Shown in pieces: positions 52,216-61,327 of a stretch of DNA of 64,000 nucleotides; positions within the stretch are counted from its first letter, which is position 1; each line of letters opens with the position of its first letter. Under the pieces are notes generated by a model that saw only the letters and a program-made list of their open reading frames with translations, made no database searches and was not told the origin of the DNA. Both the position numbers and the translations under genes were made by a program. Origin of the DNA: Arthrobacter sp. D5-1 (GTDB taxonomy: Bacteria; Actinomycetota; Actinomycetes; Actinomycetales; Micrococcaceae); NCBI RefSeq assembly GCF_017357425.1, contig NZ_CP014571.1, forward strand, positions 620,001-684,000, written 5' to 3'.

Positions 52216-53271
52216 GTGACTGACGTGACGAGCATTGGAACAGCAACCACGCCCACCAAACGAGGCCGGGGGGAGAAGTCCTCTGCCACGATCTACGACA
52301 TCGCGAAGCTGGCGGGCGTGAATCCCTCCACTGTGTCCCGCGCCCTGAGTAAGCCTGGCCGCGTTAGCGCCAAGACGCAGAAGATTATTGAGGATGCGGC
52401 AGCGGAGCTGAATTATCAGGTCAACCCCTTCGCGCGGGCCTTGCCCACCGGCCGCACCCAGACCATCGGCTTGATCGTCGCGGACATCACCAACCCCACG
52501 TTCTTCGACATCATCCGCGGCGCTGAAACCACCGGCTCAGCCCGCGATTACACGTTGGTTCTGGCTGAGTCTGCCGAGTCGCCGGAGACTGAGGTAACCG
52601 CCGCCCGGCGCCTCCTCAGCACGGTGGACGGCCTTATTTTGGCCAGCCCGCGCATGGATGACGACCACATCCGCGCCTTGGCCGCGGACAAACCCGTGGC
52701 CGTCATCAACCGCGAGATCCAAGGTGTGCCCTGCGTTGTTCCCGACGTCAACAAGGGCATCAGCGAAGCCGTGCGCAGTTTGGCCGCCAATGGCCACGAA
52801 AAGCTGGCGTACGTCGCCGGCCCCAAGCAGTCCTGGATGACGGCCCGCCGTTGGGAAGGCGTCAAAGCCGCCGCCGAATGGTCCAAGCTGAGCGCGGTGC
52901 GCCTCGAGTCGTCAAAACCAACGGTCGACGGCGGCCGGCAGGTTGCGCGCGACGTCCTGGAGAGCGGTGCCACGGCGGTCATCACCTACAACGACCTCCT
53001 GGCCATTGGCTTGATGCAGGAATTGCAGGCCGGGGGCATGCGCGTTCCGGACCAGATCAGCATTGTTGGCTTTGACGACATTTTTGGCGCCGATTTCACT
53101 ACTCCCGCCCTGACCACGGTCCGCTCGCCGTTGGGAGAGTGCGGTACCCGCGCCGTGACCATCCTGCTGGACATGCTCCAAGGCCAGGACGCCCCGGGCG
53201 AAGCTGTCCGGGTGGAAACGGAGCTCGTGGTGCGCGGCTCCAGTGGACGGCTGTTGGTCCAGCCCACCTGA
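52216..53271 (+). CDS. LacI-family regulator (second of two paralogues)
   Basis: A 351-residue regulator. The helix-turn-helix is ATIYDIAKLAGVNPSTVSRALSKPGRV, the hinge FARALPTGRT, and the ligand domain ends IVGFDDIFGADFTTPALTTVRSPLGECG. A TACGAT hexamer at 52204-52209 lies exactly where a -10 would be for a transcript beginning at the GTG, so the mRNA may be leaderless; a second GTG at 52225 is an alternative. It stands between the importer operon and the uronate operon and may repress either or both. Confidence 0.84.
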   Translation: MTDVTSIGTATTPTKRGRGEKSSATIYDIAKLAGVNPSTVSRALSKPGRVSAKTQKIIEDAAAELNYQVNPFARALPTGRTQTIGLIVADITNPTFFDIIRGAETTGSARDYTLVLAESAESPETEVTAARRLLSTVDGLILASPRMDDDHIRALAADKPVAVINREIQGVPCVVPDVNKGISEAVRSLAANGHEKLAYVAGPKQSWMTARRWEGVKAAAEWSKLSAVRLESSKPTVDGGRQVARDVLESGATAVITYNDLLAIGLMQELQAGGMRVPDQISIVGFDDIFGADFTTPALTTVRSPLGECGTRAVTILLDMLQGQDAPGEAVRVETELVVRGSSGRLLVQPT

Positions 53272-53322
53272 GGAACGCCAATGGCCGTGCTGGGCGGCCG
53301 CCCAGCAACTAGTTGGCAATTT

Positions 53323-53363
53323 TTGGCAACCGGTTGACAAAGGTTGGACCGGACCGCCAAGAT
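53323..53363 (+). promoter_or_regulatory. Promoter and LacI operator of the uronate operon
   Basis: TTGGCAACCGGTTGACAA at 53323-53340 is the best copy of the shared operator. TTGACA (53334-53339) and CAAGAT (53358-53363) are 18 bp apart. The predicted start of transcription falls on the uxaC ATG at 53370, so the message appears leaderless. Confidence 0.78.
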
Positions 53364-53369
53364 TGACCT

Positions 53370-54776
53370 ATGTCACAGTCCATCGCAGCACACCCTGACA
53401 GGCTCCTGCCCGCAGATCCCGGGACGCGCAGCATCGCGCGGTCCTTGCTGGAGCGCGTCCAGGACCTGCCCATCATTTCCCCGCACGGCCACGTTGACGC
53501 CGCAGTCATCGAGCAGAACACGCCGTTCCCCGATCCTGCTGCGCTCCTGGTCAGCCCGGATCACTACGTCACCCGCCTGATCCACGCCAACGGAGTTCCG
53601 ATGGACCAGCTGCTGGCAGGCACCGCGTCCGCCCCGGAGTCCAGGGAGATCTGGCGGACCTTTGTCCAGGCCTGGCCGCTCTTCGAAGGCACTGCCTCCG
53701 GATATTGGCTGCGCACCCAGTTCAACGATGTGTTCAAACTCGGTGCGGACCTCAGTGAGCTGTCCGCAGATGCAAGTTACGACGCTATTGCTGCCAAGTT
53801 GGTGGAACCCGACTTCCGCCCGCGGCAGCTCTTCAAGGACTTCAATATCGAGGTCCTCGCCACCACGGATGATCCGCTGGACAGTTTGGCCAGCCACAAG
53901 GCACTCACCGAAGATCCGAGCTTCAATGGCCGCGTCGTGCCCACGTTCCGCCCGGACGCCTACCTGAATGTGGCCCACCACAGCTGGAGTGCCAACGTCG
54001 ATCGCCTCATCGAGACCGCGGCTGATGGCGCCACCGGCTACGCCGGCTACATCGCCGCCCTGGAAAACCGGCGTCGTTATTTCGTAGAGCATGGCGCGGT
54101 ATCGGCGGACCATGGCGTCCGCACCCCGGCCACCCTCAAGCTTGATGCCGCGGAAGCAGAAACGCTCTTTGAACGTGCCCGTGCCGGGAGCGCAACTGCG
54201 GAAGACCGCGACGCCTTCGAGGCCCACATGATGTACCAAATGGCCCGGATGTCCGTGGAGGACGGCCTGGTCATGACCATCCACCCGGGTTCGTACCGGA
54301 ACCACCACGGCCCTACGTTCGAGTCCTTTGGTGCCGATACCGGTCACGACATTCCGTTCGCCGTGAACTACACCGAGGCCATCCGTCCGTTGCTGCAGGA
54401 TTTTGGTACGGCCAAGGACTTCCACGTGGTGCTCTTCACGCTCGACGAAACCGTCTTTTCCCGCGAACTGGCACCGCTGGCAGGTTTCTATCCGTCCGTG
54501 TACATCGGTGCCCCGTGGTGGTTCCTCGATGCGCCGGACGCCATGCTGCGCTTCCGCTCCGCCGTCACCGAAACGGCTGGCTTCTCGCGGTCCTCCGGCT
54601 TCATCGATGACACCCGGGCCTTCTGCTCCATCCCGGCACGGCACGACGCCTCCCGCAGGATCGAAGCCGCCTTCCTCGCGCGCCTCGTGGCCGAGCACCG
54701 CGTCACTGAAGACCGCGCGCACGAGCTGATTCTCGACGTCGTCGATTCCTCCCCGCGCAGGGTGTTCAAGCTGTGA
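53370..54776 (+). CDS. uxaC: Glucuronate isomerase
   Basis: A 468-residue amidohydrolase-fold isomerase converting D-glucuronate to D-fructuronate (or galacturonate to tagaturonate). ISPHGHVD near 50-57 is the HxH metal motif, TTDDPLDSLASHKAL and VVPTFRPDAYLN are UxaC-specific, and length matches the family (about 470). No ribosome site is visible, in agreement with a leaderless transcript. First gene of a four-gene operon with very tight spacing. Confidence 0.92.
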   Translation: MSQSIAAHPDRLLPADPGTRSIARSLLERVQDLPIISPHGHVDAAVIEQNTPFPDPAALLVSPDHYVTRLIHANGVPMDQLLAGTASAPESREIWRTFVQAWPLFEGTASGYWLRTQFNDVFKLGADLSELSADASYDAIAAKLVEPDFRPRQLFKDFNIEVLATTDDPLDSLASHKALTEDPSFNGRVVPTFRPDAYLNVAHHSWSANVDRLIETAADGATGYAGYIAALENRRRYFVEHGAVSADHGVRTPATLKLDAAEAETLFERARAGSATAEDRDAFEAHMMYQMARMSVEDGLVMTIHPGSYRNHHGPTFESFGADTGHDIPFAVNYTEAIRPLLQDFGTAKDFHVVLFTLDETVFSRELAPLAGFYPSVYIGAPWWFLDAPDAMLRFRSAVTETAGFSRSSGFIDDTRAFCSIPARHDASRRIEAAFLARLVAEHRVTEDRAHELILDVVDSSPRRVFKL

Positions 54777-56143
54777 ACGCCGCGCTTCCGCGTCTCAACC
54801 GCGAGACCCGCCCCGCCGGCAAGGCGCCGGTCCGGATTGTCCACCTGGGCCTCGGTGCCTTCCACCGTTCGCACCAGGCCTGGTACACGCAGCACGCCGC
54901 TGACGCGGGGGAGTGGGGAATCGCCTCCTTCACCGGCCGCCGACCGGACGCCGCTGATGTCCTCGCCGGACAGGACGGTTTGTTTACCGTGGTGGAGCGA
55001 TCCGACGCCGGTGACTCCTTTGAGGTAGTGGGCAGCATCGTCGAAGCCGTGGATGGCGCCAACGTTGGCCGGCTGGTTGAACTGGTCGCCGCGCCGCAGA
55101 CCGCCGTGGTCACCCTGACCATCACGGAGGCAGCGTACGGCCTCGGTGCCGGCGACGCCCCGCTGCTGCTTTCCGGCCAAGAGCCCGCGACGCCGTTGGG
55201 CCGCTTGGTCCTGGGCCTCGCCGCGCGTAAGGATGCCGATGCCGGCCCCCTGGCCGTCGTTTCGTGCGACAACCTTTCGGACAACGGAAACGTCACCCGG
55301 GATGGCGTGCTGGGTATCGCCGGAGAATTCGACGGCGGCCTGGCCGTCTGGATCGAGGCGAACGTGAGCTTCGTGAGCACGTCAGTTGACCGGATTACAC
55401 CCCGAACAACTGCGGATGACGTTGCCCTGGTGAGTGAAAAGTGCGGCTACCGGGACGACGCTCCGGTGGTCACTGAACCTTTCCGCAACTGGGTACTGAG
55501 CGGAGACTTCCCTGCAGGCCGTCCGCGGTGGGAGGACGCCGGGGCTGTCTTTGTGGATGACATCGAGCCCTATGAAAACCGCAAGCTCTGGCTTCTCAAT
55601 GGTGCGCACTCCATCCTGGCCTACGCCGGGCAACTGCGTGGGCACTCGACGGTGGCCGAAGCACTTGCCGATCCCGTATGCCTGCGGGCTGTCGAAGATT
55701 TCTGGGACGAAGCGTCCAGGCACCTTGCCAATGACGACCTGGGCATTCCCGAGTACAGGGAGGCGCTTCTGCAGCGCTTTGGCAACTCCCGGATTGCACA
55801 CCACTTGGCCCAGATCGCTGTGGATGCCAGCACCAAACTGCGCATGCGGGCCGTCCCTGTACTCCGCGCCGAACGCGCAGCAGGGCGAACCGGTGAAGCT
55901 GCGGCCCGGATGATCGCAGTGTGGGCCGCGTACGTGGAAACGAACGCCGGCCTGCAGGATCCCCGTGCGTCGGAGGTGGAGCATGCCAACCAGCTTTCCG
56001 GCCTTGACCGCATTGCTGCGCTGGTGTCGTTACTGGATGCCGGGCTTGCAGGGGAGCCCGCCGTCGTGGAACTGGTCCATCGGCTTGGCCAAGCATTCGC
56101 AACACAGGCGAAACCGGTTGCCATCAGTGGTAATCCAACCTAA
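54773..56143 (+). CDS. uxuB: Fructuronate reductase, mannitol dehydrogenase family
   Basis: A 456-residue NAD-dependent polyol dehydrogenase that would reduce D-fructuronate to D-mannonate. [15 protein letters not shown] is the nucleotide-binding start, and the catalytic [14 protein letters not shown] contains the K-x5-N-x2-H motif. GTG start in a 4-base overlap with uxaC. UxuB is favoured over tagaturonate reductase UxaB because a mannonate dehydratase follows. Confidence 0.86.
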   Translation: MNAALPRLNRETRPAGKAPVRIVHLGLGAFHRSHQAWYTQHAADAGEWGIASFTGRRPDAADVLAGQDGLFTVVERSDAGDSFEVVGSIVEAVDGANVGRLVELVAAPQTAVVTLTITEAAYGLGAGDAPLLLSGQEPATPLGRLVLGLAARKDADAGPLAVVSCDNLSDNGNVTRDGVLGIAGEFDGGLAVWIEANVSFVSTSVDRITPRTTADDVALVSEKCGYRDDAPVVTEPFRNWVLSGDFPAGRPRWEDAGAVFVDDIEPYENRKLWLLNGAHSILAYAGQLRGHSTVAEALADPVCLRAVEDFWDEASRHLANDDLGIPEYREALLQRFGNSRIAHHLAQIAVDASTKLRMRAVPVLRAERAAGRTGEAAARMIAVWAAYVETNAGLQDPRASEVEHANQLSGLDRIAALVSLLDAGLAGEPAVVELVHRLGQAFATQAKPVAISGNPT

Positions 56144-56178
56144 CCCTTCAACCCAGCCACATCCCGAAAGGAAAAGCT

Positions 56179-57408
56179 GTGAAAATCATTGCCGCTGAAG
56201 TCTTTGTGACCAGCCCGTCCCGGAACTTCGTCACCTTGCGCATCACCACGGAGGACGGTGTGACGGGCATCGGTGACGCGACCCTCAACGGCCGTGAACT
56301 CGCCGTGGCCGCGTACCTCAAGGAGCATGTTGCGCAGTTGCTGATCGGGAAGGATCCGCACCGGATCGAGGACACGTGGCAGTTCCTGTACCGCAGCTCC
56401 TACTGGCGCCGCGGGCCCGTCACCATGGCGGCCATCGCCGCCGTCGACATGGCACTGTGGGACATCAAAGGCAAGGTTGCCGGCCTGCCGGTGTACCAGC
56501 TGCTGGGAGGGGCTTCCCGCAACGGTCTGCGCGCTTACGGCCACGCATCCGGGGCTGACATTCCGTCGCTGTTCGACTCCGTTCGCGAACACTTGGAGCT
56601 GGGCTACAAGTCCATCCGCATCCAGACTGCCGTTCCCGGCATCAAGGCCGTCTATGGTGTTGCCGCCCAGGCCCAGGCCTCGGGCGAACGCTACGACTAC
56701 GAGCCCGCCGGCCGCGGCAACTTCCCGTTGGAAGAAGACTGGGACACCCGCGCCTACCTGCGCCACTTGCCCACCGTTTTCGAGGCGGTGCGCAACGAGT
56801 TCGGCCCGGAAATCCCGCTGCTGCATGATGGCCACCACCGCATGACGCCCATCCAGGCCGCCAAGCTCGGCAAGGCCCTGGAACCGTACGACCTCTTTTG
56901 GTTGGAGGACTGCACCCCCGCCGAGAACCAGGAAGGGCTGCGCCTGGTCCGCCAGCACACCACCACCCCGCTGGCCATCGGCGAAATTTTCAACACCGTG
57001 TATGACTTCCAGACCCTCATCAAGGAACAGCTGATCGACTATGTCCGCGCAGCCTCCACCCACTTCGGCGGCATCTCACCGCTGAAGAAGGTCATGGACT
57101 TCGCCGCGCAGTACCAGATCAAGTCCGGCTTCCACGGCCCCACGGACATCTCCCCGGTGGGCTTCGCCGCCCAGCTGCACGTAGGCCTGGCCATCCACAA
57201 CTACGGCATCCAGGAATACATGCAGCACTCTGACAAGACCAACGAGGTCTTCCAGCAGTCCATGACCTTCAAGGACGGCTACCTGCACCCGGGCGACAAC
57301 CCCGGTATCGGCGTCGAATTCAATGAAGAAGCAGCCGCTGCGTTCCCGTACCAGCAGGCCTACCTGCCGTACAACCGCCTCGTGGACGGCACTGTTCATG
57401 ACTGGTAA
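56179..57408 (+). CDS. manD: D-mannonate dehydratase, enolase superfamily
   Basis: A 409-residue protein of the ManD/RspA group, unrelated in fold to UxuA, dehydrating D-mannonate to 2-keto-3-deoxygluconate. Metal-site segments [22 protein letters not shown] and AIGEIFNT and the characteristic [27 protein letters not shown] and [20 protein letters not shown] are all present. GTG start behind AAAGGAAAAGC. Completes the glucuronate route to KDG; no KDG kinase or aldolase is in the window. Some ManD members prefer gluconate, so specificity is not certain. Confidence 0.85.
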   Translation: MKIIAAEVFVTSPSRNFVTLRITTEDGVTGIGDATLNGRELAVAAYLKEHVAQLLIGKDPHRIEDTWQFLYRSSYWRRGPVTMAAIAAVDMALWDIKGKVAGLPVYQLLGGASRNGLRAYGHASGADIPSLFDSVREHLELGYKSIRIQTAVPGIKAVYGVAAQAQASGERYDYEPAGRGNFPLEEDWDTRAYLRHLPTVFEAVRNEFGPEIPLLHDGHHRMTPIQAAKLGKALEPYDLFWLEDCTPAENQEGLRLVRQHTTTPLAIGEIFNTVYDFQTLIKEQLIDYVRAASTHFGGISPLKKVMDFAAQYQIKSGFHGPTDISPVGFAAQLHVGLAIHNYGIQEYMQHSDKTNEVFQQSMTFKDGYLHPGDNPGIGVEFNEEAAAAFPYQQAYLPYNRLVDGTVHDW

Positions 57409-59683
57409 ACCTGCCGGCTCTGAAGATGGGCACCGCCACCACATCGTAGTGATGGGCGTGGCCGGCTGCGGCAAGAGCACCGTGGGCGCCGCGCTCGCGG
57501 ACCGTATTGGCGCTGAATTCCTCGACGGCGATTCGCTGCACCCTCAGGCGAACATCGACAAGATGGCCTCGGGTACTCCGCTGAACGACGACGACCGCGC
57601 ACCATGGCTGGCCGAGATCGGCAGGCGGTTTCCGGCGTCGAACTCTGCTCTTGTCATCGCGTGCAGCGCGCTCAAGCGCTCCTACCGGAACATCATCCGC
57701 AGTGCCGATCCATCCGTGGTGTTCGTGCACCTGCACGGCACCCGTGAGTTGCTGAATGCCCGTATGACTGCCCGTCCCGGGCACTTCATGCCGGCCTCGC
57801 TCCTGGACTCGCAACTGGCTGCGTTGGAAGCGCTCGACGACGACGAGGCCGGGATCGTCGTGGACATCGCATCGCCCGTGGAGGACATCGTGAATGACGT
57901 ACATGCCGCGCTGACAGGCCGGTCCGCAGCGTACGCCGGGCCGCACTTGGTGGATTTGGCGGCGGCTCCCTACAACCTGGGTGACGCCGCGGTGGAGTGG
58001 GTGGAGAACACCATTGGCTCCATGACGCTGGAAGAGAAGATCGGCCAGCTGTTCATCAATCACAACAACGATTACTCCCCGGCATATCTTGACGGCGTGC
58101 TGGAGAACTTCCACGTGGGCGGTATGCGGTACCGGCCAGGGCCCTCGTCCGCCGTGCAGGAACACATCCGTTACGCCCAGTCCAAAACCCGGATTCCGCT
58201 GTTGATCGCGTCCAATCCGGAGATGGGCGGCGCCGGCAGTTGCGACGACGGCACGTTCGTTTCCACGCACTTGCAGGCGGGCTCGCATCCGGACAAGGCC
58301 ATTGCGCGGCAGATGGGCCAGGTGGCCGGCGTCGAGACTGCCGCGCTGGGCTGCAACTGGGCCTTCGCGCCGATCGTGGACATTCACTACAACTGGCGCA
58401 ACACGGTCATTTCCACGCGGGCTTTCGGCAACACCCCGGAGATTGTGGTGGAGCGGGCCAAGGAATACTTCGACGGCATCAGCGAATCACCCACCGTCTG
58501 CGCCATGAAGCACTTCCCGGGGGACGGCATTGACGAACGTGATCAACACGTAGTCACGTCCTACAACACCCTTGGCTATGACGACTGGAACGCCAGCTAC
58601 GGTCACGTGTACCGCGAAATGATCGGGCACGGTGTGCAGTCCATCATGGTGGGCCACATCGGCGCTCCCGAGCTGTCCCGGCATTTCCGGCCAGGCTTGT
58701 CGGACGCTGAAATTCTCCCGGCCACGCTGGCGCCTGAGTTGTTGCAGGACCTGCTTCGTGGCGAACTGGGCTTCAATGGGCTGGTCCTCACGGATGCGTC
58801 CCTCATGGTGGGGCTGACACAGGCCATGAAGCGGCGCGACCTTGTACCTGCGACCATCGCGGCCGGCTGCGACATGTTCCTGTTCTTCCGGAACCCGGAG
58901 GAGGACTTTGGGTACATGCTGGATGGCTACAAGTCCGGGGTCATCAGCGAGGGGCGTTTGCAGGATGCCCTGCGGCGGATCCTGGGCCTGAAGGCGAGCC
59001 TCGGCTTGCACCTCGCGTCGCGGGAATCCTTGGTTCCGTCGGCCGAAGCCTTGGCCGCCATCGGCAGTGAGGCCCACCGTGCCATTGCTGCGGACGTTGC
59101 TGACAAGACCGTCACGCTGGTGAAGGACACCGCCCGCAACCTGCCCATCACCCCTCGGACGCATCCGCGGATCCGCCTCTACGGCATCTCCGGTGGCGCC
59201 GACTTCACCCGCGCCGATCCCCTGGCCTACCTGGACACCGTCCGGGAAGAGCTGGAAGCCGCAGGATTTGAGGTCAGCGTCTTCAGGACCGCTGAACAGC
59301 GCGAGGCTGCGGGGGAGGCCGGCATGAACTTCATGCGGGTCCTGTCCGAGGAAGCCACGGGCGACTATGCGGAGCGGTATGACGCCGCTTTCGTCTTCGC
59401 CAATGTGAAGGGTTTCGCACAGGAGGCTTCCATTCGGATCAAGTGGTCCTCGCCCATGGCCGCCGAAATTCCTTGGTACGCCACGGAGGTTCCCACGGTG
59501 TTTGTCTCCTTGAACCAGCCGAACCACTTGATTGACGTGCCCATGGTCAAGACCGCCATCCACGCACACGCGGCAACGCGCGAGGCCATCCGGGCGACCA
59601 TTCAAAAGATCCAGGGCAAGTCCGGGTTCCAGGGGACGTTCAACCAGAACGTCTTCTGCGATTCGTTCGACACCCGCCTCTGA
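57398..59683 (+). CDS. Gluconokinase-GH3 glycosidase fusion
   Basis: A 761-residue protein in one uninterrupted frame. Residues 14-173 are a full gluconokinase: P-loop GVAGCGKST at 20-28, [34 protein letters not shown] and [20 protein letters not shown]. After a linker of about 25 residues, 198-761 is a glycoside hydrolase family 3 enzyme: KHFPGDG at 371-377 with DQH at 382-384 (the Asp-His acid/base pair of the NagZ branch) and nucleophile D466 in [10 protein letters not shown], then a C-terminal alpha/beta domain. No signal peptide, so it is cytoplasmic. The start at 57398 overlaps manD by 11 bases. Substrate is open: aldonate- or uronate-containing disaccharides are suggested by the pairing. 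Confidence 0.88.
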   Translation: MTGKPAGSEDGHRHHIVVMGVAGCGKSTVGAALADRIGAEFLDGDSLHPQANIDKMASGTPLNDDDRAPWLAEIGRRFPASNSALVIACSALKRSYRNIIRSADPSVVFVHLHGTRELLNARMTARPGHFMPASLLDSQLAALEALDDDEAGIVVDIASPVEDIVNDVHAALTGRSAAYAGPHLVDLAAAPYNLGDAAVEWVENTIGSMTLEEKIGQLFINHNNDYSPAYLDGVLENFHVGGMRYRPGPSSAVQEHIRYAQSKTRIPLLIASNPEMGGAGSCDDGTFVSTHLQAGSHPDKAIARQMGQVAGVETAALGCNWAFAPIVDIHYNWRNTVISTRAFGNTPEIVVERAKEYFDGISESPTVCAMKHFPGDGIDERDQHVVTSYNTLGYDDWNASYGHVYREMIGHGVQSIMVGHIGAPELSRHFRPGLSDAEILPATLAPELLQDLLRGELGFNGLVLTDASLMVGLTQAMKRRDLVPATIAAGCDMFLFFRNPEEDFGYMLDGYKSGVISEGRLQDALRRILGLKASLGLHLASRESLVPSAEALAAIGSEAHRAIAADVADKTVTLVKDTARNLPITPRTHPRIRLYGISGGADFTRADPLAYLDTVREELEAAGFEVSVFRTAEQREAAGEAGMNFMRVLSEEATGDYAERYDAAFVFANVKGFAQEASIRIKWSSPMAAEIPWYATEVPTVFVSLNQPNHLIDVPMVKTAIHAHAATREAIRATIQKIQGKSGFQGTFNQNVFCDSFDTRL

Positions 59684-59740
59684 TTTCCCTGTTCCCAGCA
59701 GGGAAGAGCTCCTTGCGGCCATCACGCCAGGAGCGATCCC

Positions 59741-59777
59741 AGCCCGGTACCGCCCACAAAGCGGTGCCGGGCTTTTT
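59741..59777 (+). terminator. Terminator of the uronate / GH3 operon
   Basis: AGCCCGGTACCGC at 59741-59753 pairs with GCGGTGCCGGGCT at 59761-59773 (one G-T pair, 7-base loop), followed by a TTTTT run. Confidence 0.9.
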
Positions 59778-59837
59778 CCTGCCCCCGGGGGGCTTGGTCC
59801 TGCCGTCCGGAACGTTGCAGGCGGGCGAAGTGGCCAA

Positions 59838-59853
59838 TTGTGAACGCTAACAA
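59838..59853. promoter_or_regulatory. Distal operator of the ChvE-type importer operon
   Basis: TTGTGAACGCTAACAA is a near-palindrome with a CG centre, like LacI/AraR-family operators. Its exact reverse complement occurs 91 bp downstream at 59929-59944. Confidence 0.72.
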
Positions 59854-59915
59854 CGTTTCAAGTCAAGAGTTCCGGGGATGGTCCGGGTCTGCAATCAATT
59901 CGTGATCCACGGCAC

Positions 59916-59945
59916 TTGACCGACGGTATTGTTAGCGTTCACAAT
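59916..59945 (+). promoter_or_regulatory. Promoter and proximal operator of the ChvE-type importer
   Basis: TTGACC (59916-59921) and CACAAT (59940-59945) are 18 bp apart. The operator TTGTTAGCGTTCACAA at 59929-59944 covers the spacer and -10, so a bound repressor would block transcription. Confidence 0.72.
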
Positions 59946-60076
59946 GGCAGTCGCATCACTTTTCACCGGCATGTGCCGCCCCCAGCACACAGGCCACCCA
60001 GCTTTACCGTGCCGGACGCGCAGATGCTCCGGCTGCATCAGAGTTCGCGGCAATGCTGCCGCGGAAGGAGAGCATC

Positions 60077-61201
60077 GTGAGATTGAAAAAACTCCTGGGC
60101 GCCGTAGCGGTTGTCCTGACCTTGACCGTGGGAGCCACGGGCTGCGGAAGCCGTGGAGGCACTGCGGAGTCCACCAGCAGCGCGAACCCCAGCGATTCCC
60201 TGGTGGGCATTTCGATGCCTACCCAGACCTCCGAACGCTGGATCGCGGATGGCGCCAACGTGGAGAAGTCCCTGAAGGACCTCGGCTACAAGACGGACCT
60301 TCAGTTCGCCAACGACGACATTCCTACGCAGGTTTCCCAGATTGAGAACATGCTGACCAAGGGCGCGAAGGCCTTGATCATCGCGGCCATCGATGGCACC
60401 ACCCTGACCGACGTCCTGGCCAAAGCCAAGGAGCAGAACGTCAAGGTCATCGCCTATGACCGGCTCATCAACGGAACACCGAACGTGGACTACTACACCA
60501 CCTTCGACAACTACACCGTGGGCGTCCAACAGGCTACCTCGCTGCTGACCGGGCTTGGCCTGGTTGACCCCAGCGGCAAGAAGGTAGAGGGCAAGGGCCC
60601 GTTCAACGTAGAGCTGTTCGCGGGAAGCCCGGACGACAACAACGCCAACTTCTTCTGGACCGGCGCCATGGACACCCTCAAGCCGTACCTGGATGCCGGT
60701 ACGTTGAAGGTCCCCAGCGGCCAGACCAAGTTTGAGCAGGCAGCCATCCTGCGCTGGCAGGCACCAGTAGCCCAGAAGCGCATGGAAGACATCCTTACCT
60801 CGGCCTACAGCTCCGGCACCAAGCTGGACGGCGTTCTGTCCCCGTACGACGGCCTTTCCATCGGTATCATTTCCGCCCTGACCAGCACCGGCGGCTACTC
60901 CACCGGAAGCCTTCCCGTGGTCACCGGACAGGATGCAGAAAAGGGCTCCGTTAAGTCCATCGTCGCAGGCGAGCAGTACTCCACGATCTTCAAGGACACC
61001 CGCCAGCTCGGCGCTCAGGCCGTGAAGATGGTGGACGCTGTCCTCAAGGGCACCGAGCCGGAAACCAATGACACCAAGACCTACAACAACAAGGTCAAGG
61101 TTGTTCCGGCCTTCCTGCTGAAGTCCGTCATCATCACGAAGGACAACTTCCAGAAGGAACTCATCGACTCGGGCTACTACAAGGAATCCGACGTCAAGTA
61201 A
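60077..61201 (+). CDS. chvE: Multiple-monosaccharide ABC importer, ChvE-type lipoprotein
   Basis: A 374-residue sugar-binding protein of the ChvE class. The signal peptide ends at VGATGC. The mature domain has [61 protein letters not shown] and a long C-terminal lobe with [16 protein letters not shown] and [15 protein letters not shown], all ChvE-like. I use the GTG at 60077 because GGAAGGAG lies 6 bases upstream. ChvE proteins bind several aldoses, including arabinose, xylose, glucose and galactose and sometimes uronates. Confidence 0.88.
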   Translation: MRLKKLLGAVAVVLTLTVGATGCGSRGGTAESTSSANPSDSLVGISMPTQTSERWIADGANVEKSLKDLGYKTDLQFANDDIPTQVSQIENMLTKGAKALIIAAIDGTTLTDVLAKAKEQNVKVIAYDRLINGTPNVDYYTTFDNYTVGVQQATSLLTGLGLVDPSGKKVEGKGPFNVELFAGSPDDNNANFFWTGAMDTLKPYLDAGTLKVPSGQTKFEQAAILRWQAPVAQKRMEDILTSAYSSGTKLDGVLSPYDGLSIGIISALTSTGGYSTGSLPVVTGQDAEKGSVKSIVAGEQYSTIFKDTRQLGAQAVKMVDAVLKGTEPETNDTKTYNNKVKVVPAFLLKSVIITKDNFQKELIDSGYYKESDVK

Positions 61202-61327
61202 GTAGTTCCCGGTCTGTGGTCCCGCCGCCCTGTGCTGCAGCGCGCAGTGCGGCGGGACCGCAGCCTCCCTCAGAGCCTGTCGAGTCCTCGGCCCGGCCAA
61301 GTTCCAACCAGTCAGCGGGAATTGACG

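Larger units (their letters stand above)
59684..60076. other. Intergenic region of 393 bases
   Basis: No coding sequence is supported. It holds the terminator of the uronate operon (59741-59777), two opposed operator copies (59838-59853 and 59929-59944) and the promoter of the ChvE-type importer operon (59916-59945). Confidence 0.8.

Noticed and set aside
53373..54722. Long open frame of 449 codons on the minus strand opposite uxaC
   Set aside because: High GC leaves long antisense frames open. It lies wholly within uxaC, has no ribosome site or recognisable domain, and its composition is that of a shadow frame. The same applies to minus-strand frames at 45564-46964, 58487-59725 and 60038-61498.
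57398..59683. Kinase-glycosidase fusion as a frameshift artefact
   Set aside because: Both domains are in one frame with a linker and no stop or frame change, and each is full length, so no correction of the sequence is needed to explain it.
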